From NCBI GenBank assembly GCA_014904985.1, contig MU129008.1, positions 171,375 through 215,800 of the forward strand: DNA of 44,426 nucleotides. The letters run 5' to 3'. The position numbers were made by a program, and so were the translations under genes. Positions 1 through 10,500 of this stretch are shown here, piece after piece (positions within the stretch are counted from its first letter, which is position 1; every line of letters begins with the position of its first letter). Under the pieces are notes generated by a model. The model saw nothing but the letters and a program-made list of their open reading frames with translations. It was not told where the DNA came from and ran no database searches. Origin of the DNA: Hydnum rufescens UP504 (Eukaryota; Basidiomycota; Agaricomycetes; Cantharellales; Hydnaceae).

Positions 1-799
1 ACCCCTCTACCAGTTGAACCACTCTGTGGTGACTGCCAACACCTCAGTTCATTATCTATAGAGAATTCATCCATGATTGGGATGGAATTGTGTCCAAAGG
101 GCGTCTCGGTCACAAATTTCAAGTGAACCTATGGTCGAAATAGGCGAGCCCTATCATGGGGATACCCTAGTGAAAGTAGCAGCCTGGAAACGATTCCTCC
201 CCCTGATTACTAAGCAGGTGAGGGTGGACTTGAAAGATCGAGAGCTCAAGTGGAAAGGTGGGAAGGATGTAATAGGAATGTCCTTGATCCTTGTTGGCAA
301 CCCTGCTCTTTTATAGTATTTACAAGAAGGTAGAGAAACTACAGGAAAATAGGAGAATCTTTAGATACCAGTGCTGTAGTACTGGTGAGAAAAGAGATGA
401 GTATTCTCAGTGAGTAGCGCTCAGCAGCACAGCATTACTAATGGGCGTTTGAGCGGAATCTCTCCCTGATTACTAAGTGGGTGAGGACGAATTTGGATCA
501 GTGAGACTTAGAGTAGCTCAGGTGAACAAACAATGGCAGAAAGAACCTGAGAAGAAGTCCTTAGTATTTTTGTGAGCTTAAGCTCAGATCCAGGAGGTAG
601 ATTGGGGAGGTTGTCAGCATAGCCTCACAGGGGTCACTTGTCTCCATCTCCAAATAGGGTTCTTGGTCGATTTCGTAATGGACACTCGCCGCAGACCCCA
701 GTCACTGTGGGGCCCAGTACATTGATTATTTATCCTTATTGCAGACAGCAAAGGCAAGAGCATAATTCACAGATGGACTCGGCAGTTGCCGAGTTTGGC
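1..799. other. 5' flank without a recognisable gene
   Basis: No gene is recognised. Two diverged copies of a short stretch (about 192-224 and 456-487, sharing CCTGATTACTAAG) suggest an old duplicated repeat. Open frames here are short and have no family resemblance. Confidence 0.5.
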
Positions 800-922
800 G
801 TCCCATCAGTGGGAATTGGAACCTATTGCTCGCTAGGTCCCCAAATTCTCCACATTTTTGCAGTCTCTCCAATTCATCTCAATCAACTTCAAGCTAGATG
901 TCGGGCTACACTTCGTGTCGTG
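800..922. repeat. Left remnant of the ~130-bp tandem array split by the Ty3 element
   Basis: This stretch matches the units at 8867-9500 (shared text such as CAGTCTCTCCAAT, TCTCAATCAACTT and ACACTTCGTGT). It stops exactly at the retroelement target duplication and the array resumes on the other side, so the retroelement landed inside a pre-existing tandem repeat. Confidence 0.8.
918..922. repeat. Target-site duplication TCGTG (left copy)
   Basis: The five bases TCGTG directly precede the 5' LTR and recur at 8867-8871 directly after the 3' LTR. A 5-bp duplication is typical of Ty3/gypsy integration. Confidence 0.92.
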
Positions 923-1378
923 TGTTACGAGTCGTACTCATAACCTTGCTTACATACGAATAACCAAGCCAATCATGCCATCACATGACCTTCACCCTTG
1001 CCGCCATTGTGCCTTCCTCTTTCAGCAATTCCTATTATATACATCCTTCCTTTATTCAACACCCCTTTATCCATAAAACCCTTTTGATCTCTAATAGTAT
1101 AAGTAGTTACTTGATGTACACTCGCTCTTTAGAAGATCGAGAATATATTGTCAACCGATTGAATTCTACTCTTGTGATCTCAGTTATCACTCGTGACTCT
1201 CATCTCAAAACCTTTGCCTATTAAGTCTCAAGAAGCCAGTCTTCCTTGTACATACTTGTCTCTTGTGACTTACATAATCCCCACTTTGCGACTCCCTCGT
1301 CAATCGCCTTAAGGGCATTTCCTTGTATTTGATTCGATTACATCATCATATCTTTCGTCTCGAGTACAACCCTTAACA
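923..1378 (+). repeat. 5' LTR
   Basis: 456 bp, TG...CA termini, with TATA-like stretches (TATTATATACATCC and AGTATAAGTAG). It aligns without gaps to the 3' LTR. I count 22 differing sites, all at CpG-derived dinucleotides (CG against TG or CA). Confidence 0.95.
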
Positions 1379-1420
1379 GTATTCTTGATCTAAATAACCG
1401 ACTTCCTTGAAAGACTCAAT

Positions 1421-3933
1421 ATGCCCTCCACTCGACGAAACCCACACCCACAACCAGTCGCCGATGACTATCGTGACGACACAGCCACCATTGAATCCAC
1501 TTCCGCCCTCTCCTCTCCAATTGTCCTCCAGGCGCCAATCACCCCTCGGATGACATATCCCATGATACAAACACCACCCAACTTGATGCAAGGTCCACAC
1601 ATGGGAAACCCTCCCAGCACCACGTCAACTTTGAGCACCAAGACAATGCTCCTGCGCATGCTGCAACAAATGCAGGCAGACCTAGCATGCAGCATGCAGA
1701 TACAAGTGGAAATGGCATGCACCAATGCCCAGATGAACGCTCGCCTCGAAGAACTCACGAATGAAAACCAAGAGCTGCGCAATGAAGTCGCACACCGCAA
1801 CTCGCAGTCACCCATCCTCGATGCGAACACGCGACCAAGACAAGTAGTCTCGCCTGCAGCACACAACTCGCAATTCGCACCTCGCACCCTCACTCGAAGC
1901 CCCACTTCGAGCCCCAAACCTACCCTGAGGAAAACAATGAGTTTTCACCTCAAAACCTCAATGACACACTGTGAGGCAATTCAGTCACGTATGCACCACC
2001 TAGCAACATCGCACAACCAACTCTGTGACGCGCAATGTTCGAGGATGTGCACTCCAACCCCCCACGCCTGGGCTCTGCATTCAGGGCCCCAACTCCAGGC
2101 ATGGACCATCGAGGAACCAAACTCGAACACCTCCCCACCACTCCGCAATACTGTGAAACAGTGACAATCACCCAACCCTCCGTGCCCTCGGGACACGCAC
2201 TTCGTGAACCCAAAATCAAAGAGCCGGAGATGTTCTTGGGGCATGACCCCTCTAAACTATACAGATTCCTTGTGCACTGCAAAATGGCGTTCCGATCGCA
2301 ACCGTTGCGATTCACGCTAGAGAGCGTGTGCATCATCTGGGCCGGATCGTATCTCATGGATACAGCAAGGCAATGGTTCCAACGCCTCATCATGGAGACG
2401 GAGGAATCCCCCACACTCTCCAGCTGGATGCTCTTCAAGGAAGAGCTCCACATGTACTTCAGAGACCCAGACGAGGTCGCGACTCAAGAGCGAAAACTAC
2501 ATGCACTCAAGATGAACAACAACCACCACGTCCTCTGCTACATCAACCAGTTCAAGGAAGTAGTGAGCCTCACCAGATGGAACGACAATGCACTCCGCTT
2601 GCAGTTCTACCAAGGCTTACCGAACTGTCTACAAGATGACATCTCGCGAGACGGCAAGCCCGCGAAACTCCAAGGCATGTACCAAGCCATGCTAAGATTT
2701 GATGGCCGGTATTGGGAACGCCAAGAGGAACTCAAAGCCACAAGGACCTCAGATCGTGGCACACAACCCCGCACCGCGAACCCCTCATCGTCGACATCCC
2801 CTTCATCCTCAACAAACCCCCCGCGCAACCCGAAAGTTCACAAGTCTAATGGTGCGCTCACTGAAGAGGAAAAAGAACGACGAAGATGTGAAAAGCTCTG
2901 CGCATACTGTGGGAATAGTGACCATACAGTAGATAGTTGCCCCAGTCATCGCAACATACTGCGAACCATGATGACACCTGCCGCAACGACCACCAGTACC
3001 AGCAGCACAACTGCAACAGCAACATCGTGCACCCCAGTAGCTCATGCTACGTTCACCTTCTCAGGAGGCCCCAACACAACAGAGGAACCTCGCATCACTG
3101 AGATCTCATCATCATCCCCCGATGGAACTGCTCACCTAAGAGCTACCATCTCTTCCCTCTCCCCATCATCATTTATCATGATGGTCTCAATCCCCCTCCT
3201 CTCAGACAGCCCCATCTCGGCACTCGTCAATTGCAGCGCCTCCGAAAACTTCATTGATGCGTTGCGAGTACAGAACTCACCCACCATGCCACACCATCGT
3301 CATTTGGCGACACCACACCCCTTGCGATTATTCAATGGATCAATCATGAACAACCTCAAGTGTATAGTTACACTCCCAGTCACCTTCGTGAACTCGTCAC
3401 AACAAAATATCGAGTTCATCGAATCACAACTCCACTCCTCAACCCCCATCGTACTGGGACTCCCCTGGTTGCAACAAGTCAATCTACAAATCTCGTGGGC
3501 TGAAATGCGAATCAAGCACATGGCGCACCACTCGGAACTTGTAATGATGCCATTAAGCATCAACATCATCATGACGACCACCTCGACCCAAAACCCGATA
3601 ATGGCAAGCCCCCCAACCCACAGCGTCACAATTGAAGTCTACGAAGCTGAAGACTTCATTCAAGCAGCCAGTGACGAGAGCGCAACACTCTACACATGCG
3701 TTGTCACCAATCCAACCCATGCACAAACCGCATCAGTGGTTCGTGACACTCCCCCCACCTCTGCATTACCCAAATCAATCCCCATCGAGGAACGCCAAGA
3801 CCTTGCACAACGACTCCCCCTGGAATACCACGAATTCCACAATGTCTTCACCGGTACAGCAGCCAGCTATCTACTGCCACATCACAAATACGACCTTCGA
3901 TTCGATATTGAAGAAGGACATGAAGTACCGTGA
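1421..3933 (+). pseudogene. gag: Ty3/gypsy gag and protease region, frameshifted and stop-containing
   Basis: Gag builds the retrotransposon particle and the protease matures it. The N-terminal part (from ATG 1421, 43 bp after the LTR) reads in frame 2 and has a coiled-coil-like stretch rich in L, E, N and Q. From about 1.9 kb the homologous reading moves to frame 1, which carries TGA codons at 1972-1974 and 2026-2028 and then stays open to 3933. The capsid-like core (Gag retrotransposon type) lies at about 2220-2720. A CCHC zinc knuckle (C-x2-C-x4-H-x4-C) is at 2899-2940. The aspartic protease motif is at 3220-3240 but reads ALVNCSAS: the catalytic Asp is Asn and the conserved Gly is lost. 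A one-base frame change at 3930 separates it from pol. Identification is firm, the frameshift position is approximate, and the protease is inferred dead. Confidence 0.9.
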
Positions 3934-6839
3934 GGCCCATATACCCAATGTCGGAAAGCGAACTTGCAGCACTACGCGAGTTCATCGATGAATTCCTTGC
4001 AAAAGGATTCATACGCCCTTTGACCTCCCCTGCAGGCGTACCAATCCTCTTCACGAAAAAGAAAGGTGGCGGGCTTTGCCTTTGCATTGATTATCGAGCA
4101 CTCAATTGCATCATGAAAAAGAGTTGCTACCCCATCCCCCTCATCAACAACCTCCTCGATCGCCTTCGCAGCACCACGATCTATACAAAAATCGATCTTC
4201 GCGATGGCTACTACAACATCAGAGTTGCCAAAGGACATGAGTGGCTCACATCATTTCGTACATGGTACGGTGCCTATGAGTGGCTCGTAATGCCAATGGG
4301 AGCAGCCAACTCCCCAGCACAGTTCCAGTATTTCATGAACGACTCATTCCAGGATATGGTGGATCTGTTCATCATCGTATATCTTGATGACATCCTCATT
4401 TTCTCCAATTCGCGAGAAGAACACCATGAACACGTTTGCCACATACTACAACGACTCCATGAAAGAAACCTCCGCGCCAAGATCTCGAAGTGCACCTTCC
4501 ACACAGACACTATCAAGTACCTTGGATTCATCATCACCCCCTCTGGCATCCAGATGGACCCTACGAAATTTGACGCGATCCTAAATTGGCCCATGCCCAC
4601 CTCGGTAAAAGAAGTCCAGTCGTTCCTAGGCTTTGTGAACTTCTACTGCCGCTTCATCATGACCTACTCAGACCTCATGCACCCCTTAATCCATCTCATG
4701 AAAAAAGATGAAACCTTCGCTTGGAATGACGAGACCCAACGAGCTTTTGAAAGCATCAAAAACACCTTCGTATCAGCACCCATCCTCCACCACTTCGACC
4801 CCAAATTACGCATCATCGTAGAAACTGATGCGTCTGACTACACCATCGCTGCAATCTTGTCACAAATCGATGAGAACAACAAAGTTCAACCCGTCATGTT
4901 CCGCTCACGATCAATGCAAAGCACGGAACTGAACTACGACATCCACGACAAAGAACTCCTCACGATCTTCGATGCCTTTTGCACCTGGCAAGCATACCTC
5001 GAAGGCGCCACCCACACGGTTTCCATCATTACGGACCACAAAAACTTGGAGTACTTCACCTCCACAAAACTCCTCACTTGTCAACCGGCGCGATGGTCAG
5101 AATACCTCTCCTCCTTTGACTACATCATCATCTATCAACCAGGATGACTGGGAGGAAAACCAGATGCCCTCACAAGATGCCCCGACATTTACCCACCTGA
5201 ATGAAATGAGGTATATGCAACTGCGAACCCACAAAACCTTCAAACGATCATTTGCGATGCCAAACCTCTCAACTCGGACACAGCTCTTAGCACATACTTA
5301 AGAGCAACCCTCAACGACCACCCTCTTGACTCCGAAATGACTCTTGCACTGATTCGCGAAGGCACTCGCAATGACACCCTCGCAACACAAGTGTGTGAAT
5401 GCATCGAGACCAACAAAGATGACTCATCAGCCCCCCCCCCCACCTTCTTCTCACTCGCCGAGGATGCGACATTGCTACTACACAAAGGACGCATCTACGT
5501 CCCCAACTATCGCAATCTCTGCCTCAACATTCTTTGCACTTTGCACAACCACCTCCTCATGGGCCACCCAGGCATTCACAAAACCATCTGCCTTATTACA
5601 CGAAAATACTACTGGCCAGGACTAACAAAAACGGTCAAGGCATATGTACGATCTTGTGTCATATGCGCTCGTGCGAAATCCTCACACCATGCCGCATATG
5701 GCCCCCTCAAATTCCTCTCCATTGCTGATCAACCCTGGAACTTGATCATGATGGACTTCATCACTGGACTCCCACCCTCCTCCTCATTCGACTCCATCCT
5801 CGTTATCGTCGACCAATTCAGGAAGATGGGCCTCTTCATCCCCACGGTCACGACACTTCCCGCAGAAGGACTCACTGACCTAGTCATCAATTGGGTCATA
5901 TCCAAACATGGTACACCCGCCAACATCGTCTCAGATCGAGGCTCACTTTTCATTTCCAACTTCTGGAAATTGCTCATGAAGAGACTTGGCATCAAACTCA
6001 ACCTCTCAACCATGTATCACCCCGAGACTGATGGCCAAACTGAGTGCCTGAACCAAATCCTCAAGCAGTACTTGCGAATTTACATTGACTACCTGCAAGA
6101 CGACTGGGTGCTACTTCTCCCCCTTGCAGAGTTCACATACAACAATGCCGAGCACTCCGCGACAAACGTGACACCCTTCTTCACGAACAAAGGCTTTCAC
6201 CCCAACCTCGAGATCAATATCGAAGCAGTGCCTTCGACCAAGGCCAACCAAGCCGCACTCGACCTTCGTGACATACACAAGTACGTTCGCGACCAACTCG
6301 CGATCACACGACAACAAAATGAACAGCAAGTAGCTGGATTGTGACCTCCTTTCCCCACTCTCAACATCGGCGATCAAGTATGGCTTGACATGCGCAACAT
6401 TAAAACAAAGCAACCATCAAAGAAACTGGACCACAAGAAACTCGGTCCCTTCCCAGTCACCGAGAAAGTTTCAACACATGCATATCGCCTTGGCCTCCCT
6501 CGCGCCATGAATCAAATCCACAACGTCTTCCATGTGCAACTACTTGAGCCCGCTCACCCCAATCCCTTCCCCAATCGCACCCAACCACCTCCCCCACCTG
6601 TCAAAATTGACAGCGAACTCGAATACGAAATCGCAGAAATCGTCGACAGCAAGACCGATTGCTGCCATTGTGGTAATGGCTTAATCTATCATGTATGATG
6701 GTCCGGCTACAAGCACACCAATGATGAGTTCAGCTGGCTCCCAGCAGCAGAACTTGCCAATGCTCATGAAGCAGTAATGGACTTCCATCGCGCACACCCC
6801 AAAAAACCAGGACGAGAAATACTTGACCTGGCAGTATAA
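3930..6839 (+). pseudogene. pol: Ty3/gypsy pol: RT, RNase H, integrase, chromodomain-like tail, with four in-frame TGA
   Basis: Pol copies element RNA to DNA and integrates it. In frame 3 the order is: reverse transcriptase with the IYTKIDLRDGYYN and YLDD (4380-4391) motifs; an RNase H domain with ETDASDY and a TDHKNLEYF stretch; an integrase with an H-x-H...C-x2-C zinc module (about 5540-5680) and DDE residues in MMDFITGL, VSDRGSLF and HPETDGQTE; then a GPFPV module and a chromodomain-like tail ending at TAA 6837-6839. The frame is interrupted only by TGA at 5145, 5202, 6342 and 6696. At least three fall where the family carries Arg (for example before WSGY in the chromodomain), so CGA-to-TGA transition is the likely cause. 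It joins gag by a one-base frame change. The open segments look otherwise well conserved, so decay appears recent. Confidence 0.95.
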
Positions 6840-7149
6840 ATCACAACAATTGCAACACCACGCTTTTGCGACCATACCTCTCTTCCTCTCTCCACATCTC
6901 TCTATCTCTCTTCCACTCTCCACATCTCTCTATCTCTCTTCCTCTCCCCACATCTCTCTATCTCTCTTCCTCTCACCATATCTCTCCCACACGTCTTGAT
7001 CGCCCTGACGTTTCTTGACTTCCTCCTCTTGCTTCTTACTCTCGTCCTTTCTGCACCCTTTTCCTTTTCCTTTTCCTTTTCTTCTTACCTGTTAAAACTC
7101 CAGTTTACTCCCCTCAGACAGTCAGAAAACAAATGAAAAATTTAATTTT
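6840..7149 (+). repeat. Pyrimidine-rich non-coding tract with CTCTCTAT and CCTTTT repeats
   Basis: Downstream of the pol stop, 6876-6985 repeats CTCCACATCTCTCTAT-like units about four times, and 7061-7082 repeats CCTTTT. There is no coding signal on the plus strand. It probably forms part of the 3' untranslated region of pol and of the convergent antisense gene that ends at 7150. Confidence 0.6.
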
Positions 7150-8260
7150 TTACTCATCATTCCCCAACTCATGCTGCTCCCTCGCGATCTCCCACCCCGC
7201 CTCAGCATAAGCCACGACATCCCCCCAGTGCTGCCGCACACCATGCATGACACTTGCCCACGACTTCGCTACAGCCAACCCCCGCTCCAACTCCAGCACC
7301 CTCACCTCCTCCATCTCCATGGCTGCGGACACCTCCGCAGTGGCCCATTGCGCGAGAATGGTGCATTGCGCCAACTTGGGCGTTGGGTCGTTGGCCCACG
7401 TCTCCTCCATGCACTTCAAGAGACTCTCAACCCGCAGAAGCAAGTTGCCCGCAGAGAGCTCAAGCACAGCCCCAGGTGCCCCCCCAGGCACCTCCTCCTC
7501 AACCCCCTCTGCAGGAGAAAGTGAACCCTTCGACTCAGGCAATGCAATGCATCGTCGCCTGGAAGCCCACGAAGGCTCCTCACCACCCTCAGCAACCCAC
7601 TTCAGGTGCCGATGACCCACCAGCACCAGGGAACACTTCTTGTTCCACTTCGCGCATGCCTGGCAGCAAAAACGAGGACTGGACACACACAGAGGTTCCT
7701 CCCCCTTCTTACCATTGGCCACCCATTGAGCATGCACAGACATGCACCAATTGCACTAAAAAAAAAAAAAAAACACCAAGTCAGCAACATCAAGACTTCA
7801 AAAAATCATACTCACCATCAACGATCCCTCATCCTTGCCCAAAGGCACATCTTTCGACACACCCCTCGGCACCTCCGCCATGGCTGCATGCTGAGCAACA
7901 TCCTCGGCCTCGCGCCACACCTCAGCATTGAGACGACGTGCCTCCTCTAAAGCGCACACCGCCACCTCTTCCTGGGCATGATGAACACCCATGTTGTTCT
8001 CGATATGCTCGATGCACAGATGCCAACCCGCAAGCTCCAACCCCATCTCAGGCATGAGGGGCGAAACCTTGGGCATCTGACCCTGCAAATGCACCTGCCG
8101 CTTTACCACAAATCAACACAACTCACATAAAACAGAAAAAGTTTTCACTTACCTCCCACTTCACCAACTTGACCTTTGCAGTCGCAACCGCCTCCTCAGT
8201 CTGGAGGATTTCCATTGCCGCCTTCGTCTTGATCAAAGAGAGAATAGCCTCGTTGGCCAT
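7150..8260 (-). CDS. Antisense three-exon accessory gene inside the Ty3 element, 330 aa, coiled-coil and Cys motif
   Basis: Read on the minus strand, exon 1 is 8260-8153 (36 codons from ATG), exon 2 about 8094-7816 (93 codons) and exon 3 7755-7150 (201 codons plus TAA). Donors are AG|GTAAGT and ATG|GTGAGT. The second intron has CTGAC and a long T tract ending TAG. Frames join in phase 0 at both junctions, and alternative acceptors for intron 1 (8101 or 8083) are also phase 0. A TATAAAG box lies near 8313-8320, upstream of the ATG. The protein is Glu/Ala-rich and probably helical, with C130-x2-C133 and C160-x2-C163-x6-C170, which recalls half of a fungal Zn2Cys6 cluster. Function is unknown. 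Antisense extra ORFs between integrase and the 3' LTR are known in some Ty3/gypsy lineages. Unlike gag-pol it has no stop or frameshift. Confidence 0.75.
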
Positions 8261-8398
8261 ATCGATGATGATGGTATGGAATCAGAAGCGAATGCAACAA
8301 ACCCGCCCTTTATAGTAACCACCACAGCAACCGCCGAAACCACCAAAAAACACCCACCTTGTAAAACTCGAGTTACGCGCTTCGAGGGCTTCACGCTC

Positions 8399-8410
8399 AA
8401 AGGGGGGTAC
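8399..8410 (+). other. Polypurine tract priming plus-strand DNA synthesis
   Basis: AAAGGGGGG followed by TAC sits directly against the 3' LTR start at 8411, the expected place and composition for a retrotransposon polypurine tract. Confidence 0.85.
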
Positions 8411-8866
8411 TGTTATGAGTTGTACTTGTAACCTCGCTTACGTACAAATAACCAAGCCAATCACGCCATCACATGACCTTCACCCTTGCTGCCATTGTGC
8501 CTTCCTCTTTCAGCAATTCCTATTATATACATCCTTCCTTTATTCAACACCCCTTTATCCATAAAACCCTTTTGATCTCTAATAGTATAAGTAGTTACTT
8601 GATGTACACTCGCTCTTTAGAAGATCGAGAATATATTGTCAACCGATTGAATTCTACTCTCGTGATCTCAGTTATCGCTCGCGACTCTCATCTCAAAACC
8701 TTCGCCTATTAAGTCTCAAGAAGCCGGTCTTCCTTGTACGTACTCATCTCTCATGACTTACGTAATCCCCACTTCACGACTCCCTCATCAATCGCCTTAA
8801 GGGCATTTCCTTGTATTTGATTCGATTACGTCATCGTATCTTTCGTCTCAAGTACAACCCTTAACA
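8411..8866 (+). repeat. 3' LTR
   Basis: 456 bp, gap-free against the 5' LTR. It retains more intact CpG sites than the 5' copy: about 12 of the 22 differing sites are CG here and TG or CA in the 5' LTR. It is followed by the TCGTG duplication. Confidence 0.95.
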
Positions 8867-9510
8867 TCGTGGCTTTCTGTTGGCAGGAGTTGGTATTTGA
8901 TCTTGCCCTATCATTCTCCATTTTGTTTCACGCATTTTTGCAGTCTCTCCAATCCATCTCCATCAACTTTGGGCTGGACATCGGGCTACACTTCGTGTTG
9001 TGGCTTTCCGTCGGCAGGAGTTGCTATTTGATCTCACCCTATCCCTCACTGGGTCTCACACTTTTCACACGGTTTCGCACTCTCTCCAATCCGTCTCAAT
9101 CAACTTTGAGCTAGATGTCGGGCTGCACTTCGTGTCATGGCTTTCCATCGGCAGGAGTTGCTATTTGATCTTGCCCTATCACTTGCCAGGTCCACAAATT
9201 CTCCATCATTTTTTTTTCACACATTTTAGTGTTCTCTCCAATCCGTCTCAATCAACTTCGAGCTAGATGTCAGGCTACACTTCGTGTTGTTGGTTTTCTG
9301 TTGGCAGGAGTTTTATTTGATCTCACCCCATCGCTCACCAACTCGCACAGTTTTTCCATTGCTTTTTGCACACTTTTGCAGTCTCTCCAATCCATCTCAA
9401 TCAACTTTGAGTTAGACATTGGGCTACACTTGCTGTCGTGGCTTCTCGTCTTCAGGAGTTGTTTGACCTCACCATATCACTCAATGAGTCTCCCTGTTTC
9501 CCATCATTTT
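8867..9510. repeat. Tandem array of ~130-150-bp units
   Basis: Units start near 8870, 9000, 9137, 9290 and 9438, each with a GGCTTTCYRTCGGCAGGAG-like start, TTTGATCT, CAGTCTCTCCAATCC and GGGCTACACTTCGTGT. Spacing is 130 to 153 bp and the copies are diverged. They give overlapping open frames with similar peptides, but nothing else suggests coding. Confidence 0.85.
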
Positions 9511-9680
9511 TCATGTGTTCTATCAATCGCAAACTACACAGCAGTCAAGTCATCACCCTATATCACCCCCTGCAGAGCGTCCTATCTATCCTACATTAGT
9601 CCGTCAGTTTTCACTGTTTATATTTCTGCTAAGCCGTCCTCTATCATTAGGTTCCACAGTACACAGTACTCTACCAAAAA

Positions 9681-9883
9681 TGGCCTCAGGCATCAACAGA
9701 GCTCTGCCTAGACTGAATACCCAGATGAATCATACCAAGCTGCAAGAAGATGCCATCCCTCATCAGCAACCCAGAATGAAGAAACGGAAGAGTCAAGCAA
9801 AATTCCCTAAGCAAGAAACCATTGGCCATGGACCTTCCAGGCTGTCAGGGCCACGCTGCGATGAGAGCACCAAACAAATATAA
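9681..9883 (+). pseudogene. Possible 5' exon of the KDZ transposase gene
   Basis: A 67-codon frame beginning at ATG 9681 is basic (KKRKSQAK) and directly precedes the dispersed repeat and the KDZ body. Most of it is duplicated with the KDZ body at 14984, supporting a single unit, but no KDZ motif lies in this stretch. It may be an N-terminal exon with a nuclear-localisation-like patch, or unrelated sequence. Confidence 0.35.
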
Positions 9884-9894
9884 ACACAGATAAT

Positions 9895-10480
9895 TCCGGC
9901 TAAGTCCGAGAGAATCCGGGCAGGAATGAAATAACGAAGATAGGAGGGGACGGAGAGGCAATCCAGCAGCCTGGAAGGGACTAGGCGGAAACGAGCACAG
10001 CGGTCCTTAAGCTCGCGGAGTCAACTGGAAAATACTCAGACCTGTAGTCCGGAGTAACAGCAGAAATCCTGAGATTATGTAATACGAATACGGAATACAT
10101 GAAGGCTGACCTGTAGTCCGGAGTAACAGCGGAAATCCTGAGAGACCAAAGCTGGGGTCTCTGGACTTCGCTCTCGGACTACTTATACATGATGACTATA
10201 CTACGGGGGAGTGATCACTAAACTGGAGGTGGTTACAAGGGGGACAGGAACAGGAACAGGAACAGGAACTCGGCCAGGGGGTGAACCGGAAGCAATGGGA
10301 AATGAAAGGGAAATGAAAAGGAAATGAAACCAAGATAGGGTTGGACCGGAGTCAAACCGGAAGCAAAGTGGACTTGGGCGAGGGAAATAAGTGGAGAACC
10401 GGACTGGAGGTGGGTGGACGAGGACCAGAGTAGACCGGAGTAGACCGGAGTAGACTGGAGTTGGGGGCGAACCCTGACAC
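9895..10480 (+). repeat. Dispersed repeat inside the KDZ 5' region, with internal duplications
   Basis: It contains two copies of ACCTGTAGTCCGGAGTAACA (about 10040 and 10110), a GAGACC...GGTCTC inverted pair (10142-10162), a TTATACATGATGACTATAC stretch, GGAACA minisatellite (10243-10270) and GGAGTAGACC repeats (10431-10460). A degraded copy lies at 15140-15715, and an inverted copy of 9915-10156 fills 44190-44426. It ends in a good acceptor (TCGTCTGCAG) before the KDZ exon, so it could be an intron, a solo LTR, or part of the KDZ element end. Confidence 0.6.
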
Positions 10481-10500
10481 AGGCCCTTGTACTCGTCTGC

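Larger units (their letters stand above)
923..8866 (+). mobile_element. Full-length Ty3/gypsy LTR retrotransposon, coding-defective
   Basis: The 7944-bp element has two 456-bp LTRs beginning TGTT and ending AACA, a 5-bp target duplication, a polypurine tract (AAAGGGGGG, 8399-8407) just before the 3' LTR, and the order gag, protease, reverse transcriptase, RNase H, integrase and chromodomain-like tail that defines Ty3/gypsy. Gag-pol carries frameshifts and in-frame TGA codons, so it cannot act autonomously as read. A spliced antisense gene (8260 to 7150) fills the space between pol and the 3' LTR. No tRNA-type primer site starting TGG follows the 5' LTR; self-priming or an unusual primer is possible but unproven. 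Confidence 0.95.

Noticed and set aside
1..45. tRNA A-box-like text on the minus strand (TGGTTCAACTGGTAGAG).
   Set aside because: The D-stem does not pair and the rest would lie outside the window; no B-box can be checked.
7254..7931. Plus-strand Pro-rich open frame of 225 codons.
   Set aside because: It is the mirror of the antisense spliced gene at 8260-7150, which has introns, phase and a promoter-like box.
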